The position numbers and the translations under genes were made by a program. Positions 24,701-32,864 of a stretch of DNA of 53,126 nucleotides are shown here, in pieces. Source of the DNA: Planctomycetota bacterium (GTDB taxonomy: Bacteria; Planctomycetota; UBA11346); assembly GCA_013816485.1 (NCBI GenBank), contig JACDEI010000036.1:1-53126 (forward strand). Reading direction: 5' to 3'. Each line of letters starts with the position of its first letter. Position 1 is the stretch's first letter. Below the pieces are notes generated by a model. It was not told the origin of the DNA. It did not search any database and was given only the letters and a program-made list of their open reading frames with translations.

Positions 24701-25269
24701 GCTTCGACGCGGCGCCAGATGATCGGATGGCACCACGCGGGATTCGCTCCGGTGACTAGGAAGGTGTCGCACGATTCGATGTCGGCATACGCCGCTGGCG
24801 GGCCGTCGACGCCGAGGGTCTGCTTGTACCCCATCACTGCCGACGACATGCACATGCGTGAATTGGTATCGAAGTTGTTGGTCTGCAGGACGCCCTTCAC
24901 CAACTTGTTGACGACGTAGTATTCCTCGGTCAGCAGTTGGCCCGAACCGTAGAATGCCACCGCGTCATTGCCGTAGGTCGCCTGGATGCGTTTGAATTCC
25001 CGCGCCGCATGTGACAGCGCGTTGTCCCACGACGCGCGGCGCGGCGCATGGCTGCGATCAAGCCGCACCAGCGGATGCGTCAGGCGGTCGGTCTTGGACG
25101 CGACCACATGCAGCAGCGCGCGGCCCTTGGAGCACAACTTTCCTTCGTTGACCGGATGCGACTTGTCCCCTTCAAGCGACAGGTGACCCCGCGCATCGCG
25201 CGTGACCTCGATGCCACAACCGACGCCGCAGTAGCAGCACACGGTCTTGATGGTTGCAGAATGCGACAT
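21739..25269 (-). CDS. Assimilatory nitrate reductase with fused FAD and [2Fe-2S] electron-transfer modules
   Basis: Predicted 1176 aa. N-terminal [4Fe-4S] cluster: C11-x2-C14-x3-C18 and C46 (KLCSKG). Molybdopterin oxidoreductase body to about residue 560 (SRMCMSSAVMG carries the probable Mo-ligand Cys) and MopB C-terminal domain (about 580-700). From about 707 a pyridine-nucleotide-disulfide oxidoreductase module follows (IVIIGGGAAAFG and IIVVGGGILGLELADAL dinucleotide motifs). The last ~60 residues are a BFD-type [2Fe-2S] domain (CSCNSVGED, TSCGSC). It reduces nitrate to nitrite in the cytoplasm. In Bacillus-type systems the NADH-accepting module (NasB) is separate from the catalytic subunit (NasC); here both are one chain. 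No nitrite reductase gene is in the window. A sigma-54-like motif lies just upstream. Confidence 0.93.
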   Translation of the reverse strand: MSHSATIKTVCCYCGVGCGIEVTRDARGHLSLEGDKSHPVNEGKLCSKGRALLHVVASKTDRLTHPLVRLDRSHAPRRASWDNALSHAAREFKRIQATYGNDAVAFYGSGQLLTEEYYVVNKLVKGVLQTNNFDTNSRMCMSSAVMGYKQTLGVDGPPAAYADIESCDTFLVTGANPAWCHPIIWRRVEARKAADRDVRIILIDPRATASVAAADLHLQLIPGTDVALHYGLARRLWETGAVDHAYIAAHVDGWAAFQEAFMPFTLEHTAEVCGLNPADIALAAEWLAGNRRFLSLWTMGLNQSAMGVDKNTTLIALSLITGKIGKPGCGPFSLTGQPNAMGGREVGGMATLASGHRDLGNAQHRAEIAAHWGVASVPDKPGLTAVELFKAIHDGRVKAVWILGTNPVESLPDANLVDEALKRAELVVVQDCYPTATTAMADIILPAATWLEKSGTMTNSERRISLLNAAIAPPGDALPDYEIICRFAAHLGAGAAFKYASAAEVYADHVALTAGRDLDMAGLSHARLAADGPQQWPIPTADHPGTQRLYTDGRFNTANQRAQLKAPPFANRSEALTPLRPLILTTGRLRDQWHTMTKTGRVAKLNAHADQPFCEIHPHDAQARGIRQDDVVVVASERGEVQVRAEVTTSIRVGVVFLPMHWGKQLAGDRGRANNVTSPRLDPVSKEPDLKFAAVQVARYAPAPRRIVIIGGGAAAFGFIEAHRAAGLADPITVFGDEPQPLYNRVLLPHYISGASPWSDLVKATAEELDERHVSFRPGVRITAIDRPAMQIVDDAGNRHPYEVLILATGSRAAKHYQGPMPKAGVHFLRKRTDAEAIRHLAGPGRRIIVVGGGILGLELADALHHLGTSVTVLQRSEQLMGRQLDRQSAKMLAEALVDRGIAVRFRGEIDELQGKEHVTGAKLKDGKILPCDAVVFATGTAPNAELARSALLDCSTGIVVDRHFRTTDPHIFAIGEVAEWNGKVAGTTAAAEAEARELVEFLRGNLHTPYRGPFNANILKVNGVPCASAGDTDDDQPGTQSVTYHDPFARTYQRAVVRDDRLIGIVMYGDTAGFAEYAKLIDNGTELDDRRATLLRGGNAVAPIEGKLVCSCNSVGEDTIARNAREQSAAGTCSLTSVCAATRAGTSCGSCRPEVNKLIAQTQTHSSANLPALAG

Positions 25270-25281
25270 CCGCTAGGGCTA

Positions 25282-25297
25282 TGCGACAGTCATGCCA
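25282..25297 (-). promoter_or_regulatory. Sigma-54-like motif directly upstream of nitrate reductase gene
   Basis: Minus-strand TGGCATGACTGTCGCA has GG-N10-GC spacing. It is so close to the ATG (25269) that transcription would start within a few bases of the start codon, giving a leaderless or nearly leaderless mRNA. The rest of 25270-25550, between divergent genes, shows no other clear signal. Confidence 0.35.
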
Positions 25298-25550
25298 AGC
25301 TGCAGTGATGTACCCTGCATCGCTCTGCCACGCGCGGCGGCGGGGCCCAGGCGCTTGGACTGGGTGGAAATCAGGGAAGTCACCATGGATTTTGCGGATT
25401 TTCGCTGATCCGGCGACCGCCTGACGGTTGCCGACGAGTGCTCCATGATTCAGCATCCGCAGCCCGGCCGGGCAATTTTCGAGCGCATCCGGCGGCGGTA
25501 CCGCCGTACCCTGGCGCGCCCATGACCGTCTTTCACCCTGAGTGACCTCC

Positions 25551-26447
25551 ATGCCTGCCACCCGCCGTCGTTCCTGGCTCATTGCCGTCGCCGCTACGAT
25601 GGTCGGCCTCGCTTTTTACTACTACGAGGACCTGCTGGACGAGTCGCACATCCCCAGCGGCATCCACACGGCGGTCGAGGCGGTTGAGTTCGTCCTGCTC
25701 GGCCCAGGCATGGGCGTGCTCGCCTTCATCCTCTGCGAATATCTGCGCATCGTGCAGGACAAGCTGCGCAGCGAACGCGAACGTGCCCAGCAACAACGTT
25801 TCCTCATCCTTGGGCGCATCGCCGCCAGCGTCGCGCACGAGGTGCGCAATCCGCTGCACAACATCCGTCTGCTGATCGATGAGATGCACCACAGCGGGAG
25901 CATGCCTGCCGATCAGCCGCTGTGCCAACGGGTCGAGGCCAACCTGGAGCGCATCAACCGCGCGGTCGAACTGGTCTACCAGCTCGCCAAACCCACCACG
26001 GTCACGACGCAAGTGGACATCGGCGTCGACTTGGTGGCGATCACGCGCGAAGCGCTCGACGCCGAAACAGCACGCAGCGGCCTGCGGATCGAAGCCACCC
26101 TGCCGGCGACGCCCGCACCGGTCGCCTGTCCTGCCGCGACCCTGCGCATCGTGCTCGACAACCTGCTGCGCAACGCGGTGGCCGCCGGCGGTGTGGTGCG
26201 CTGCGAGGTCGTTCCTGGAAACGGCATCTGGCAGGCGGTGATCCGCAATCGTGGTGACCTGCCAGCGGAGGTGCTCGGCGAGGGTACCGATGAAGCGCAT
26301 GACAGCGCGAAGGCCGGTGGCCTTGGGCTTGGACTGTTCATCTCGCGCCAGCTTCTGCGCAGCGTCGGCGGTGGTCTGGTGCTCGCCCAGCAGGGCGATG
26401 AGGTGGAAGCGCGTGTGTGTCTGCCGCGTTGGACGGAAGGAACATGA
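25551..26447 (+). CDS. Membrane sensor histidine kinase
   Basis: Predicted 298 aa. Two hydrophobic helices (about 8-25 and 44-65) flank a short outside loop, giving a minimal sensor with little room for a ligand domain. HisKA follows with phosphoacceptor H96 (ASVAHEVRNPLHN), then the HATPase with N box (LDNLLRNAVAAG) and G box (GGLGLGLFISRQLL). It autophosphorylates and passes phosphate to a regulator, most likely the one encoded 46 bases downstream. The gene is divergent from the nitrate reductase; a role in nitrogen sensing is inference from position only. Confidence 0.88.
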   Translation: MPATRRRSWLIAVAATMVGLAFYYYEDLLDESHIPSGIHTAVEAVEFVLLGPGMGVLAFILCEYLRIVQDKLRSERERAQQQRFLILGRIAASVAHEVRNPLHNIRLLIDEMHHSGSMPADQPLCQRVEANLERINRAVELVYQLAKPTTVTTQVDIGVDLVAITREALDAETARSGLRIEATLPATPAPVACPAATLRIVLDNLLRNAVAAGGVVRCEVVPGNGIWQAVIRNRGDLPAEVLGEGTDEAHDSAKAGGLGLGLFISRQLLRSVGGGLVLAQQGDEVEARVCLPRWTEGT

Positions 26448-26493
26448 GTCGTCGCAGGTCGCACCTCGCACGTCACCTGACTGAACATCATCC

Positions 26494-27093
26494 ATGACTC
26501 CCGCACCACGCATCCTGATCGTCGAAGACGAAGTCGACGCCCGCGAGCTGCTGGCGCGTGGCCTGAATCGCCAGGGTTTCGCCGCCGACGGTGCCAGCGA
26601 TGGCCAGAACGCGTTGGAGCTGCTGCCCCGCGACTGGGACGTGGTGGTCACCGACCTGCTGATGCCGCGTCTCGACGGATTGGGTCTGCTCAAGGAATTG
26701 TCGCAGCGCCTGCCCCATGCGCTGCGCGTGGTGATCACCAGCTTTGGCGACAAGGAACGGGTGCTCGCCGCGCTCAACCTTGGCGCAGATTACCTGTTGG
26801 AGAAACCCTTCAGCGCCCTGCAGTTGGGCGATGTCATCACCCGCTTGTTGGCGGAGCGCAATGATGATGAGAACCAGATCGACCAGCTGTTCGTCCGCCG
26901 CCTCGCCGGCCTGCCGCTGACGCCACGCGAACGCGACCTGGTGGTGCTGGTGATGAAAGGCCTGGGCAACAAGGATATCGCCCGCCAGCTCGACCTCAGT
27001 GAACAGACGGTGAAAAATGCGTTGTTCGCGCTGTATCAGAAACTGGGCATCGCCAGCCGGAGTGAGTTGTTCCATCTGGTGTTCCCGATTTAA
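26494..27093 (+). CDS. Response regulator with C-terminal helix-turn-helix (LuxR/NarL-like)
   Basis: Predicted 199 aa. Receiver domain 1-120: E11-D12 acidic pocket, phosphoacceptor D54 (VVTDLLMPRLDG), conserved Lys (LLEKPFS). The output domain at about 135-195 has the LuxR-type pattern (LTPRERDLVVLVMKGLGNKDIARQLDLSEQTVKNALFALYQKLGI). It binds DNA when phosphorylated. It lies 46 bases after the kinase gene on the same strand and forms a two-component pair with it. Its 3' side faces the hairpin array at 27135-27280. Confidence 0.92.
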   Translation: MTPAPRILIVEDEVDARELLARGLNRQGFAADGASDGQNALELLPRDWDVVVTDLLMPRLDGLGLLKELSQRLPHALRVVITSFGDKERVLAALNLGADYLLEKPFSALQLGDVITRLLAERNDDENQIDQLFVRRLAGLPLTPRERDLVVLVMKGLGNKDIARQLDLSEQTVKNALFALYQKLGIASRSELFHLVFPI

Positions 27094-27134
27094 CTGCGGC
27101 TTGCGCCTCAATCCGACATCGCGCTACGTGCTCG

Positions 27135-27280
27135 CCTGCTTACGCAGGTCGCCACTACGTGGCGATCGACTTGATGCGACCCTGGCTTTGCCAGGGTGTT
27201 TCGCTGCGCGAAACCAAGTCTGGTCCCCGCTCGCGCGCGCAGGCGCGCTCGGGGGATTGTTGTTCGCGGGCGCTGCCCGC
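27135..27280. repeat. Array of successive triloop/tetraloop hairpins
   Basis: At least five perfect stems with 3-4-base loops stand in a row: cctgc-ttac-gcagg (27135-27148), tcgccac-tac-gtggcga (27149-27165), accctggc-ttt-gccagggt (27179-27197), gtttcgc-tgc-gcgaaac (27198-27214) and gcgggc-gct-gcccgc (27266-27280). A sixth, cagggcc/ggccctg, starts at 27290. The stems differ in sequence, so this is not simple tandem repetition. It fills the space between convergent genes (27094-27367). Confidence 0.8.
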
Positions 27281-27367
27281 TACGCCCGTCAGGGCCTCAG
27301 CCGGCCCTGGACCCGCACGGCCGGTCAGCGAGACCAGGTGAAAATCCGCGACTGTACCGACCCAGGG

Positions 27368-28264
<897 letters not shown>

Positions 28265-28278
28265 GCGGAGAAACCCGA

Positions 28279-28468
28279 TTGGCCGCCAGGACGCCAAGAC
28301 GCCAAGAACGAAAAGAGGGGGCGTATGTTTCGTGGCACGGGCGTCTCGCCCGTGATCGTGATCGCCCACTCACGGGCGAGACGCCCGTGCCACGGTACCT
28401 GCACCACGTTGTCCTTGGCGTCTTGGCGTTTTTGGCGTTTTTGGCGTTCTTGGCGTCTTGGCGGCCAA
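28279..28468. repeat. Nested element: class II hairpin enclosing class I family D palindrome
   Basis: Outer arms of a 9-base period: 28279-28310 (ttggccgcca edge, then gacgccaa units) and 28411-28468 (ttggcgtct/ttggcgttt units, tggcggccaa edge). The loop contains a perfect family D palindrome, 28331-28354 against 28371-28394, each arm holding cacgggcg-tct-cgcccgtg. An identical family D copy is at 48944-49005. It lies between the permease and ATPase genes of one operon. Confidence 0.88.
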
Positions 28469-28487
28469 TCCCTGTCTGATGATTGAT

Positions 28488-29507
28488 TCACACCGCCACC
28501 TTCTTCCGCCGGAACAGCCCGACACACGCCAGAATGATCTTCCCCAATTTCCCCGGCGGCTTGCCCTGCCACGGGAACAACACCCGCCCCAGGATCGCCA
28601 GCACCTGATCGGTGATCAGACCGATCATACCGATCATGATGATCCCAGCGAAGACGTTGTCGTAGTTGCGGTATTTGCCCTGTTGATTGATGAAGTAACT
28701 GATGCCGCTGCTCGCACCGATCAGTTCGGCGACGATCAGGTAGGTCCACGCCCAGCCGAGCAGGATGCGCAGGTCGTTGTAGAGATTGGGCAGGATGCCC
28801 GGCAACACGACATGCAGCACTAGGTGTCGACCTTTGGCGCCGAGCGTCTGTGCGGCTTCCAGCAACGCGCGATCGGTCTGGCGCGTGGTGTTGGCCACCA
28901 CCAGCACGAGTTGGAAGAACGTGCCGATGAAGATGATCGCGATCTTCGGCCCGTCATTGATGCCGCACACCGCCACCATCAGTGCGCCGAACGCCGGCGC
29001 CGGCATGTAGCGGATGAAGTCGACGAACGGTTCCGTCAGCTTGGCAAAGAAATCGAAGGTGCCGCACAGGACACCGATGGGCACGCCGATGATCGCCGCG
29101 GCGGTGAAGCCCCAGAAGATGATGGTCAGACTATGCCACAGGCTCTCATGCAACCACGGCTCGCCCTTGCGCACCGGTGGCGTCAGGAACGCGGTGTAGA
29201 GCGCGCGCCCCACCGCATGGGGCGGCGGCAGGAACACCGGATTAGAGCGGTAGCCCTCCGCTGCGGGTTTGCCCTCTGCGACAACCTTGGCGTTCTCCGC
29301 GGCGAACATGCCGCGATCGATCATCATGTCCTTGGCCAGGAACGAGCTGCCGCCCGGGTTGGTGACGGTGATCAGCGGATGCCAGACAAACGGCACATAA
29401 CTGATCACGCACCACACCAGCAGCGGCAACACGAAGGCCCCGACCGTGAGCAGCGTCTGTCGCCTGGGCGAGAGATCGCGGCGCACGGCGAACCAGCGCT
29501 CGGCCAT
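28488..29507 (-). CDS. ABC transporter permease (NrtB/SsuC/TauC type)
   Basis: Predicted 339 aa. A hydrophobic helix near residue 25 is followed by an extra periplasmic stretch (about 45-115). The binding-protein-dependent permease domain has about five further spans, with the EAA-like loop ALLEAAQTLGAKGRHLVLHVVLPGILPNLYNDLRI that docks with the ATPase. The ~70-residue insertion after the first helix is longer than in SsuC-type permeases. Start ATG overlaps the stop of the binding-protein gene (ATGA). Together with 27368-28264 and 29507-30502 it forms one importer operon. Confidence 0.88.
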   Translation of the reverse strand: MAERWFAVRRDLSPRRQTLLTVGAFVLPLLVWCVISYVPFVWHPLITVTNPGGSSFLAKDMMIDRGMFAAENAKVVAEGKPAAEGYRSNPVFLPPPHAVGRALYTAFLTPPVRKGEPWLHESLWHSLTIIFWGFTAAAIIGVPIGVLCGTFDFFAKLTEPFVDFIRYMPAPAFGALMVAVCGINDGPKIAIIFIGTFFQLVLVVANTTRQTDRALLEAAQTLGAKGRHLVLHVVLPGILPNLYNDLRILLGWAWTYLIVAELIGASSGISYFINQQGKYRNYDNVFAGIIMIGMIGLITDQVLAILGRVLFPWQGKPPGKLGKIILACVGLFRRKKVAV

Positions 29508-30502
29508 CAGGGCAGCGCTTGCACGAGCGACGCGTCAAGGAACGCCGCCGGATCGATCTTCGCCTCATACACCTTGTTGGCGAGGTTGAAGGCGTTGGCG
29601 ACCTTGCTGGAGCCCAGCACCGAATCCAAACCTTCCGTCGGCATGAACGCCTTCTTCGCCATCGCGGTGTCGAAGAACTTGGTGCCCGGCAGCAACAGGC
29701 CGTACTCCGCCGCTGGGACGTTGACGCGCGCGGCCATGATCTTCACTGCTTCATCCTTGGTCTTGGGATCCTGGATGAAGGCGACGATCTTCGGCCACAC
29801 GGCGACAAAATTGGCCCACTCGGCCTTGCGCGTGCCGAGGCTCTCGGTGGACACCGCGACCACGTCGTAAATCAGTCCAGGAACGTCCTTGCTGGTGTAG
29901 ATCGCCTTTGAGCCCGGCACCGACTTCAGCGCCGCGCCGGAGTTCGGCTGCCACGCACCGATCGCGTCAACGCCACCGCTGGCCAGCGTCTGCGGCGTGT
30001 CATTAGTCGGCACGTTCACCAACGTGACGTCGGCTTCCGTCATGCCATTGGCTTCGAGCGCCTTGAGCAGCATCAGGTGTTCGACGAAGCCCAGCTCCAA
30101 GCCGATCTTCTTGCCCTTGAGATCCTTGATCGAGGTGATCCCAGCTTTGGCGACGATCATGTCGTTACCGAAGCTGATGTCGTTAATGAGGATCGCCTTC
30201 GACGATTTGCCGGCGGCGCCCATCACCAGCTGATCGCCATTGGTCACCGTCACGGCGTCGACCTTGCCGGCCTGGAAGGCTTCCATCGACGGCACGTATT
30301 CCATCCACACGAACTCGACATCGACGCCGGCTTCCTTGTACCAGCCTTTCTGGATGGCGATGTCGAAGGCGACCCAGCCCGGCCAATCGCTGTAGGCGAC
30401 TTTGAGCGCATCGGCAGCAGTGAGGGGGGCAGCAGCAGCGGCACCGAGGCCGAGGACGGCGATGGCGACGGTTGCGAGACGACGCAGGGACGAACGGATC
30501 AT
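29507..30502 (-). CDS. ABC transporter substrate-binding protein, urea-carboxylase-region type
   Basis: Predicted 331 aa. Signal peptide (RRLATVAIAVLGLGAAAAAPLTAADA), then a NMT1/SsuA-like periplasmic binding fold: VAYSDWPGWVAFDIAIQKGWYKEAGVDVEFVWMEYVPSMEAF, VTNGDQLVMGAAGKSSKAI, DLKGKKIGLELGFVEHLMLLKAL. The YSDWPGW and EYVPSMEA stretches resemble the family of binding proteins found next to urea-carboxylase-associated genes. AAGGAG lies 8 bases before the chosen ATG. First gene of the importer operon, divergent from the carboxyguanidine-deiminase-like genes (846 bases between). Substrate inferred, not seen. Confidence 0.9.
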   Translation of the reverse strand: MIRSSLRRLATVAIAVLGLGAAAAAPLTAADALKVAYSDWPGWVAFDIAIQKGWYKEAGVDVEFVWMEYVPSMEAFQAGKVDAVTVTNGDQLVMGAAGKSSKAILINDISFGNDMIVAKAGITSIKDLKGKKIGLELGFVEHLMLLKALEANGMTEADVTLVNVPTNDTPQTLASGGVDAIGAWQPNSGAALKSVPGSKAIYTSKDVPGLIYDVVAVSTESLGTRKAEWANFVAVWPKIVAFIQDPKTKDEAVKIMAARVNVPAAEYGLLLPGTKFFDTAMAKKAFMPTEGLDSVLGSSKVANAFNLANKVYEAKIDPAAFLDASLVQALP

Positions 30503-30835
30503 GGAAGGCTCCTTCTGAGGGATGTGCGTGTGCAAGGTGGATGATGGCTGAACACAACGCTGCATCTAAATTGAGCAGGTGCCCAATCGAGGTTCGCCGC
30601 GCTGTTCATGACGAGAGCGGTAACGCCACGGCGAAAGACACCGACGAGGTGCATGCCTGGACGCGAGCGGATCACGAAGGACCACACCAGCATAGATCGC
30701 CACCGATGCCGGGCCGTCCCGGCGGGCGCAGTACACGTGGCGGGTCGTCCCGTCGCGCGGATCACCGTAAACATCACGTTGATCAAAGGGAGTAGAGCAA
30801 CACCGGTGCCAATCGCGCGGCAGCGCGGTTGTCAG

Positions 30836-30966
30836 CCCCTGGGACCGCGGGCCACTGGCCCGCAGTTGGTCATTGGGAAGCAGTGGACGTGGGTTCGTTC
30901 AGAAGCCCGCGCACAAGAACTCATGTAACGTAACTGCGGGCCAGTGGCCCGCGGTCCCAGGGGCGG
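30836..30966. repeat. Class I palindrome, family A
   Basis: Arms from 30836 (gcccctgggaccgcggg...) and to 30966 (...ccgcggtcccaggggcg) are inverted copies about 35 bases long. Each contains the mini-hairpin cgggcc-act-ggcccg. The spacer differs completely from the copy at 19725-19946, while the arms match. Confidence 0.88.
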
Positions 30967-31172
30967 ACAGCCTTCCGCGTACGATGTCATTCGTGTGCGA
31001 CCACGTTTGGCACAACCATTGCCAAGCGTTCATCACGACTAGCCTCCCCACCCATCTTCATCCCACCCTGGACGGCCAGGGCGCGGTAACATTCCGGGAC
31101 GGCCCGCGACGACCAATGGTCATCGTACCGCGCGCCTTCCGATCCTCAGCGAATCACCTCCTACATCGGCGA

Positions 31173-31275
31173 CCCCTGGGGGCGCGGACTTCAGTCTGCG
31201 CAACCTTTATGCGGGTGGCCGTCTTTATGCGGGTGCTCTTGTCGTGGCGCAGACTGAAGTCCGCGCTCCCAGGGG
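31173..31275. repeat. Class I palindrome, family B
   Basis: Left arm 31173-31201 (cccctgggggcgcggac start) and right arm 31247-31275 are inverted copies with a small mismatch. Each holds the mini-hairpin gcggac-ttca-gtctgc. The spacer has a 12-base direct repeat, tttatgcgggtg, twice. A second copy is at 37386-37489. Confidence 0.88.
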
Positions 31276-31348
31276 GGACTCATCCCGCTCTTGGCATGGC
31301 GTCGTGGCGTCGTGGTGGTTCGCTTCCCATTTTCATGTCGGTGAGTCT

Positions 31349-32083
31349 ATGACCTCGTTGCCTGCGATTCCCTCAGCAAAACTCATCCACCGCGAAATCC
31401 TGCGTGGTGGTGCCATGTGGTCGTGGCGCCTGCCGCGCCACACCGGCGTACGCCTGACCGATATCGAGGGCGGTGGCAACCTCGTCGCGCTGTTCTTCAA
31501 CGCCGTGCAGCCGCTCGAACGCTACAACATGGCCGACACCTTGAAGGCGCAGCACACCGCATTTCTGACCACGGGACGCGTGCTGTACTCGGACATGGGG
31601 CGCATCCTCTGTTCCATCACCGGTGATACTTGCGGCTGGCATGATACCATGACCGGGCACAACACCGCCGATGACGTGCGCGCACGTTACGGCGAACGTG
31701 GCTACCAGACGCACCGCAACGAGTGGTTCCGCAACGCGCGCGACAACCTGCTGATCGAATTGGGCAAACACGGCCTGGGTGCGAAGGACATCGTCGCCAA
31801 CGTCAACTTCTTCACCAAGGTCGCGGCGGATGAGCAGGCGAATCTGCGCTTCGTTCCCGGCAACAGCCGCTCCGGTGCGGCGATTGATCTGCGCAGCGAG
31901 ATGGAGGTTCTGGCGATATTTACCGCGGTTCCGCATCCGCTCGATCCCTCACCGACGTACACCGCGAAACCGATCGGCATCGAGTTGTGGCATGCGGATC
32001 CGCCCGGACCGCAGGATCCGTGTCGGGTGTCGCGGCCGGAGAATGGTCGTGGATTTGAACGCACCGAGGTGCTCTACCGATGA
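31349..32083 (+). CDS. Urea-carboxylase-associated protein 1 / carboxyguanidine deiminase subunit
   Basis: Predicted 244 aa. Matches the UAAP1 family (DUF1989): [83 protein letters not shown]. In characterised relatives the two associated proteins together convert carboxyguanidine to allophanate, so clusters once called urea carboxylase are guanidine-assimilation systems. The DTCGWHD motif is shared with the second subunit encoded at 32211-32864. The ATG was chosen for homology; the ribosome site is weak. The ~35 in-frame codons upstream overlap the edge of a palindrome and are rejected. Confidence 0.88.
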   Translation: MTSLPAIPSAKLIHREILRGGAMWSWRLPRHTGVRLTDIEGGGNLVALFFNAVQPLERYNMADTLKAQHTAFLTTGRVLYSDMGRILCSITGDTCGWHDTMTGHNTADDVRARYGERGYQTHRNEWFRNARDNLLIELGKHGLGAKDIVANVNFFTKVAADEQANLRFVPGNSRSGAAIDLRSEMEVLAIFTAVPHPLDPSPTYTAKPIGIELWHADPPGPQDPCRVSRPENGRGFERTEVLYR

Positions 32084-32096
32084 AAAACGACCATTG

Positions 32097-32196
32097 TCCG
32101 GTGTCCGGAGTCCGGTGTCCGGAGTCAAAGCGACAAGCACCACTTGCAGCATCCCGCCGACAAGACCCCGGACTCCGGACCCCGGACCCCGGACTC
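32097..32196. repeat. Class II tandem-repeat hairpin (7-bp unit GGAGTCC)
   Basis: Left arm 32097-32126 (GGTGTCC/GGAGTCC units) and right arm 32164-32196 (GGACTCC/GGACCCC units) around a loop of about 37 bases. Same unit as 18894-19063. It lies inside a presumed operon, between the two deiminase-like genes, and ends 15 bases before the next start codon. Confidence 0.85.
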
Positions 32197-32210
32197 TCCA
32201 GGATCCACCT

Positions 32211-32864
32211 ATGACTCTCATCGCCAGCCAGCGCGACCCCGCCACCGCCATCCACAACCAGGTCGTCAACTCCGGTGACGGTTGGACACGCGTGATAAAA
32301 AAAGGCCAGACCCTGCGCATCGTCGATCTCGAAGGCAACCAGGCGGTCGACACCATGTTCTACAACGCCACCGATGCGGCGGAGCGTTACTGCGCGGCGA
32401 CCACGCTGCGCGTGCAGGGACGCGTCTACCTGACCACTGGCACCAAGCTGCTGACGAATCTCGGACGGCCGCTGATGACCATCACCGCCGACACCTGTGG
32501 TCGCCACGACACCATCGGCGGTGCCTGCGCGGCGGAATCAAACGCCGTGCGTTACGCCCACGACAAACAACACATGCACAACTGCCGCGATACCTTTCTG
32601 CTCGCCTTGGCGCAGCATGCACAGACCACCGGCCAGCAGCTCGGCAAACGCGACCTGTCGTCCAACGTCAACTTCTTCATGAACGTACCGGTGACGCCAG
32701 CTGGTGGACTGACCTTCGCCGACGGCGTCTCTGACGCGGGCAAGTACGTCGAACTGGTGGCCGATCAGGACACGCTGGTGTTGGTTTCGAACTGCCCGCA
32801 GCTCAACAACCCGTGTAATGCCTATGATCCCTCGCCGGTGCGTATGCTGGTGTGGGATGTATGA
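32211..32864 (+). CDS. Urea-carboxylase-associated protein 2 / carboxyguanidine deiminase subunit
   Basis: Predicted 217 aa, paralogous to the upstream gene: [94 protein letters not shown], and the C-terminal [17 protein letters not shown] typical of UAAP2. It acts with UAAP1 in guanidine-nitrogen assimilation in known systems. AGGA is 7 bases upstream of the ATG. Its stop overlaps the start of the carboxylase-like gene (ATGA), so the two are translationally coupled. Confidence 0.9.
   Translation: MTLIASQRDPATAIHNQVVNSGDGWTRVIKKGQTLRIVDLEGNQAVDTMFYNATDAAERYCAATTLRVQGRVYLTTGTKLLTNLGRPLMTITADTCGRHDTIGGACAAESNAVRYAHDKQHMHNCRDTFLLALAQHAQTTGQQLGKRDLSSNVNFFMNVPVTPAGGLTFADGVSDAGKYVELVADQDTLVLVSNCPQLNNPCNAYDPSPVRMLVWDV

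Larger units (their letters stand above)
30503..31348. other. 846-bp divergent intergenic region between importer and deiminase genes
   Basis: Contains one family A and one family B palindrome (listed separately). I looked on both strands for the guanidine-I (ykkC) riboswitch conserved core that often precedes such genes and did not recognise it. No convincing gene or -24/-12 promoter was seen in the remainder. Confidence 0.5.

Noticed and set aside
27094..27367. Remnant of an insertion sequence
   Set aside because: No transposase similarity in six frames and no terminal inverted repeat pair; the signal is a row of independent small hairpins.
30499..30786. 95-codon open frame overlapping the start of the binding-protein gene
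   Set aside because: No motif, no hydrophobic pattern and basic low-quality composition; it overlaps the leader and signal-peptide region of a better gene in another frame.
30503..31348. Guanidine-I (ykkC) riboswitch expected before the importer or the deiminase-like genes
   Set aside because: The conserved core strings were not found on either strand by eye; a covariance search would be needed to be certain.
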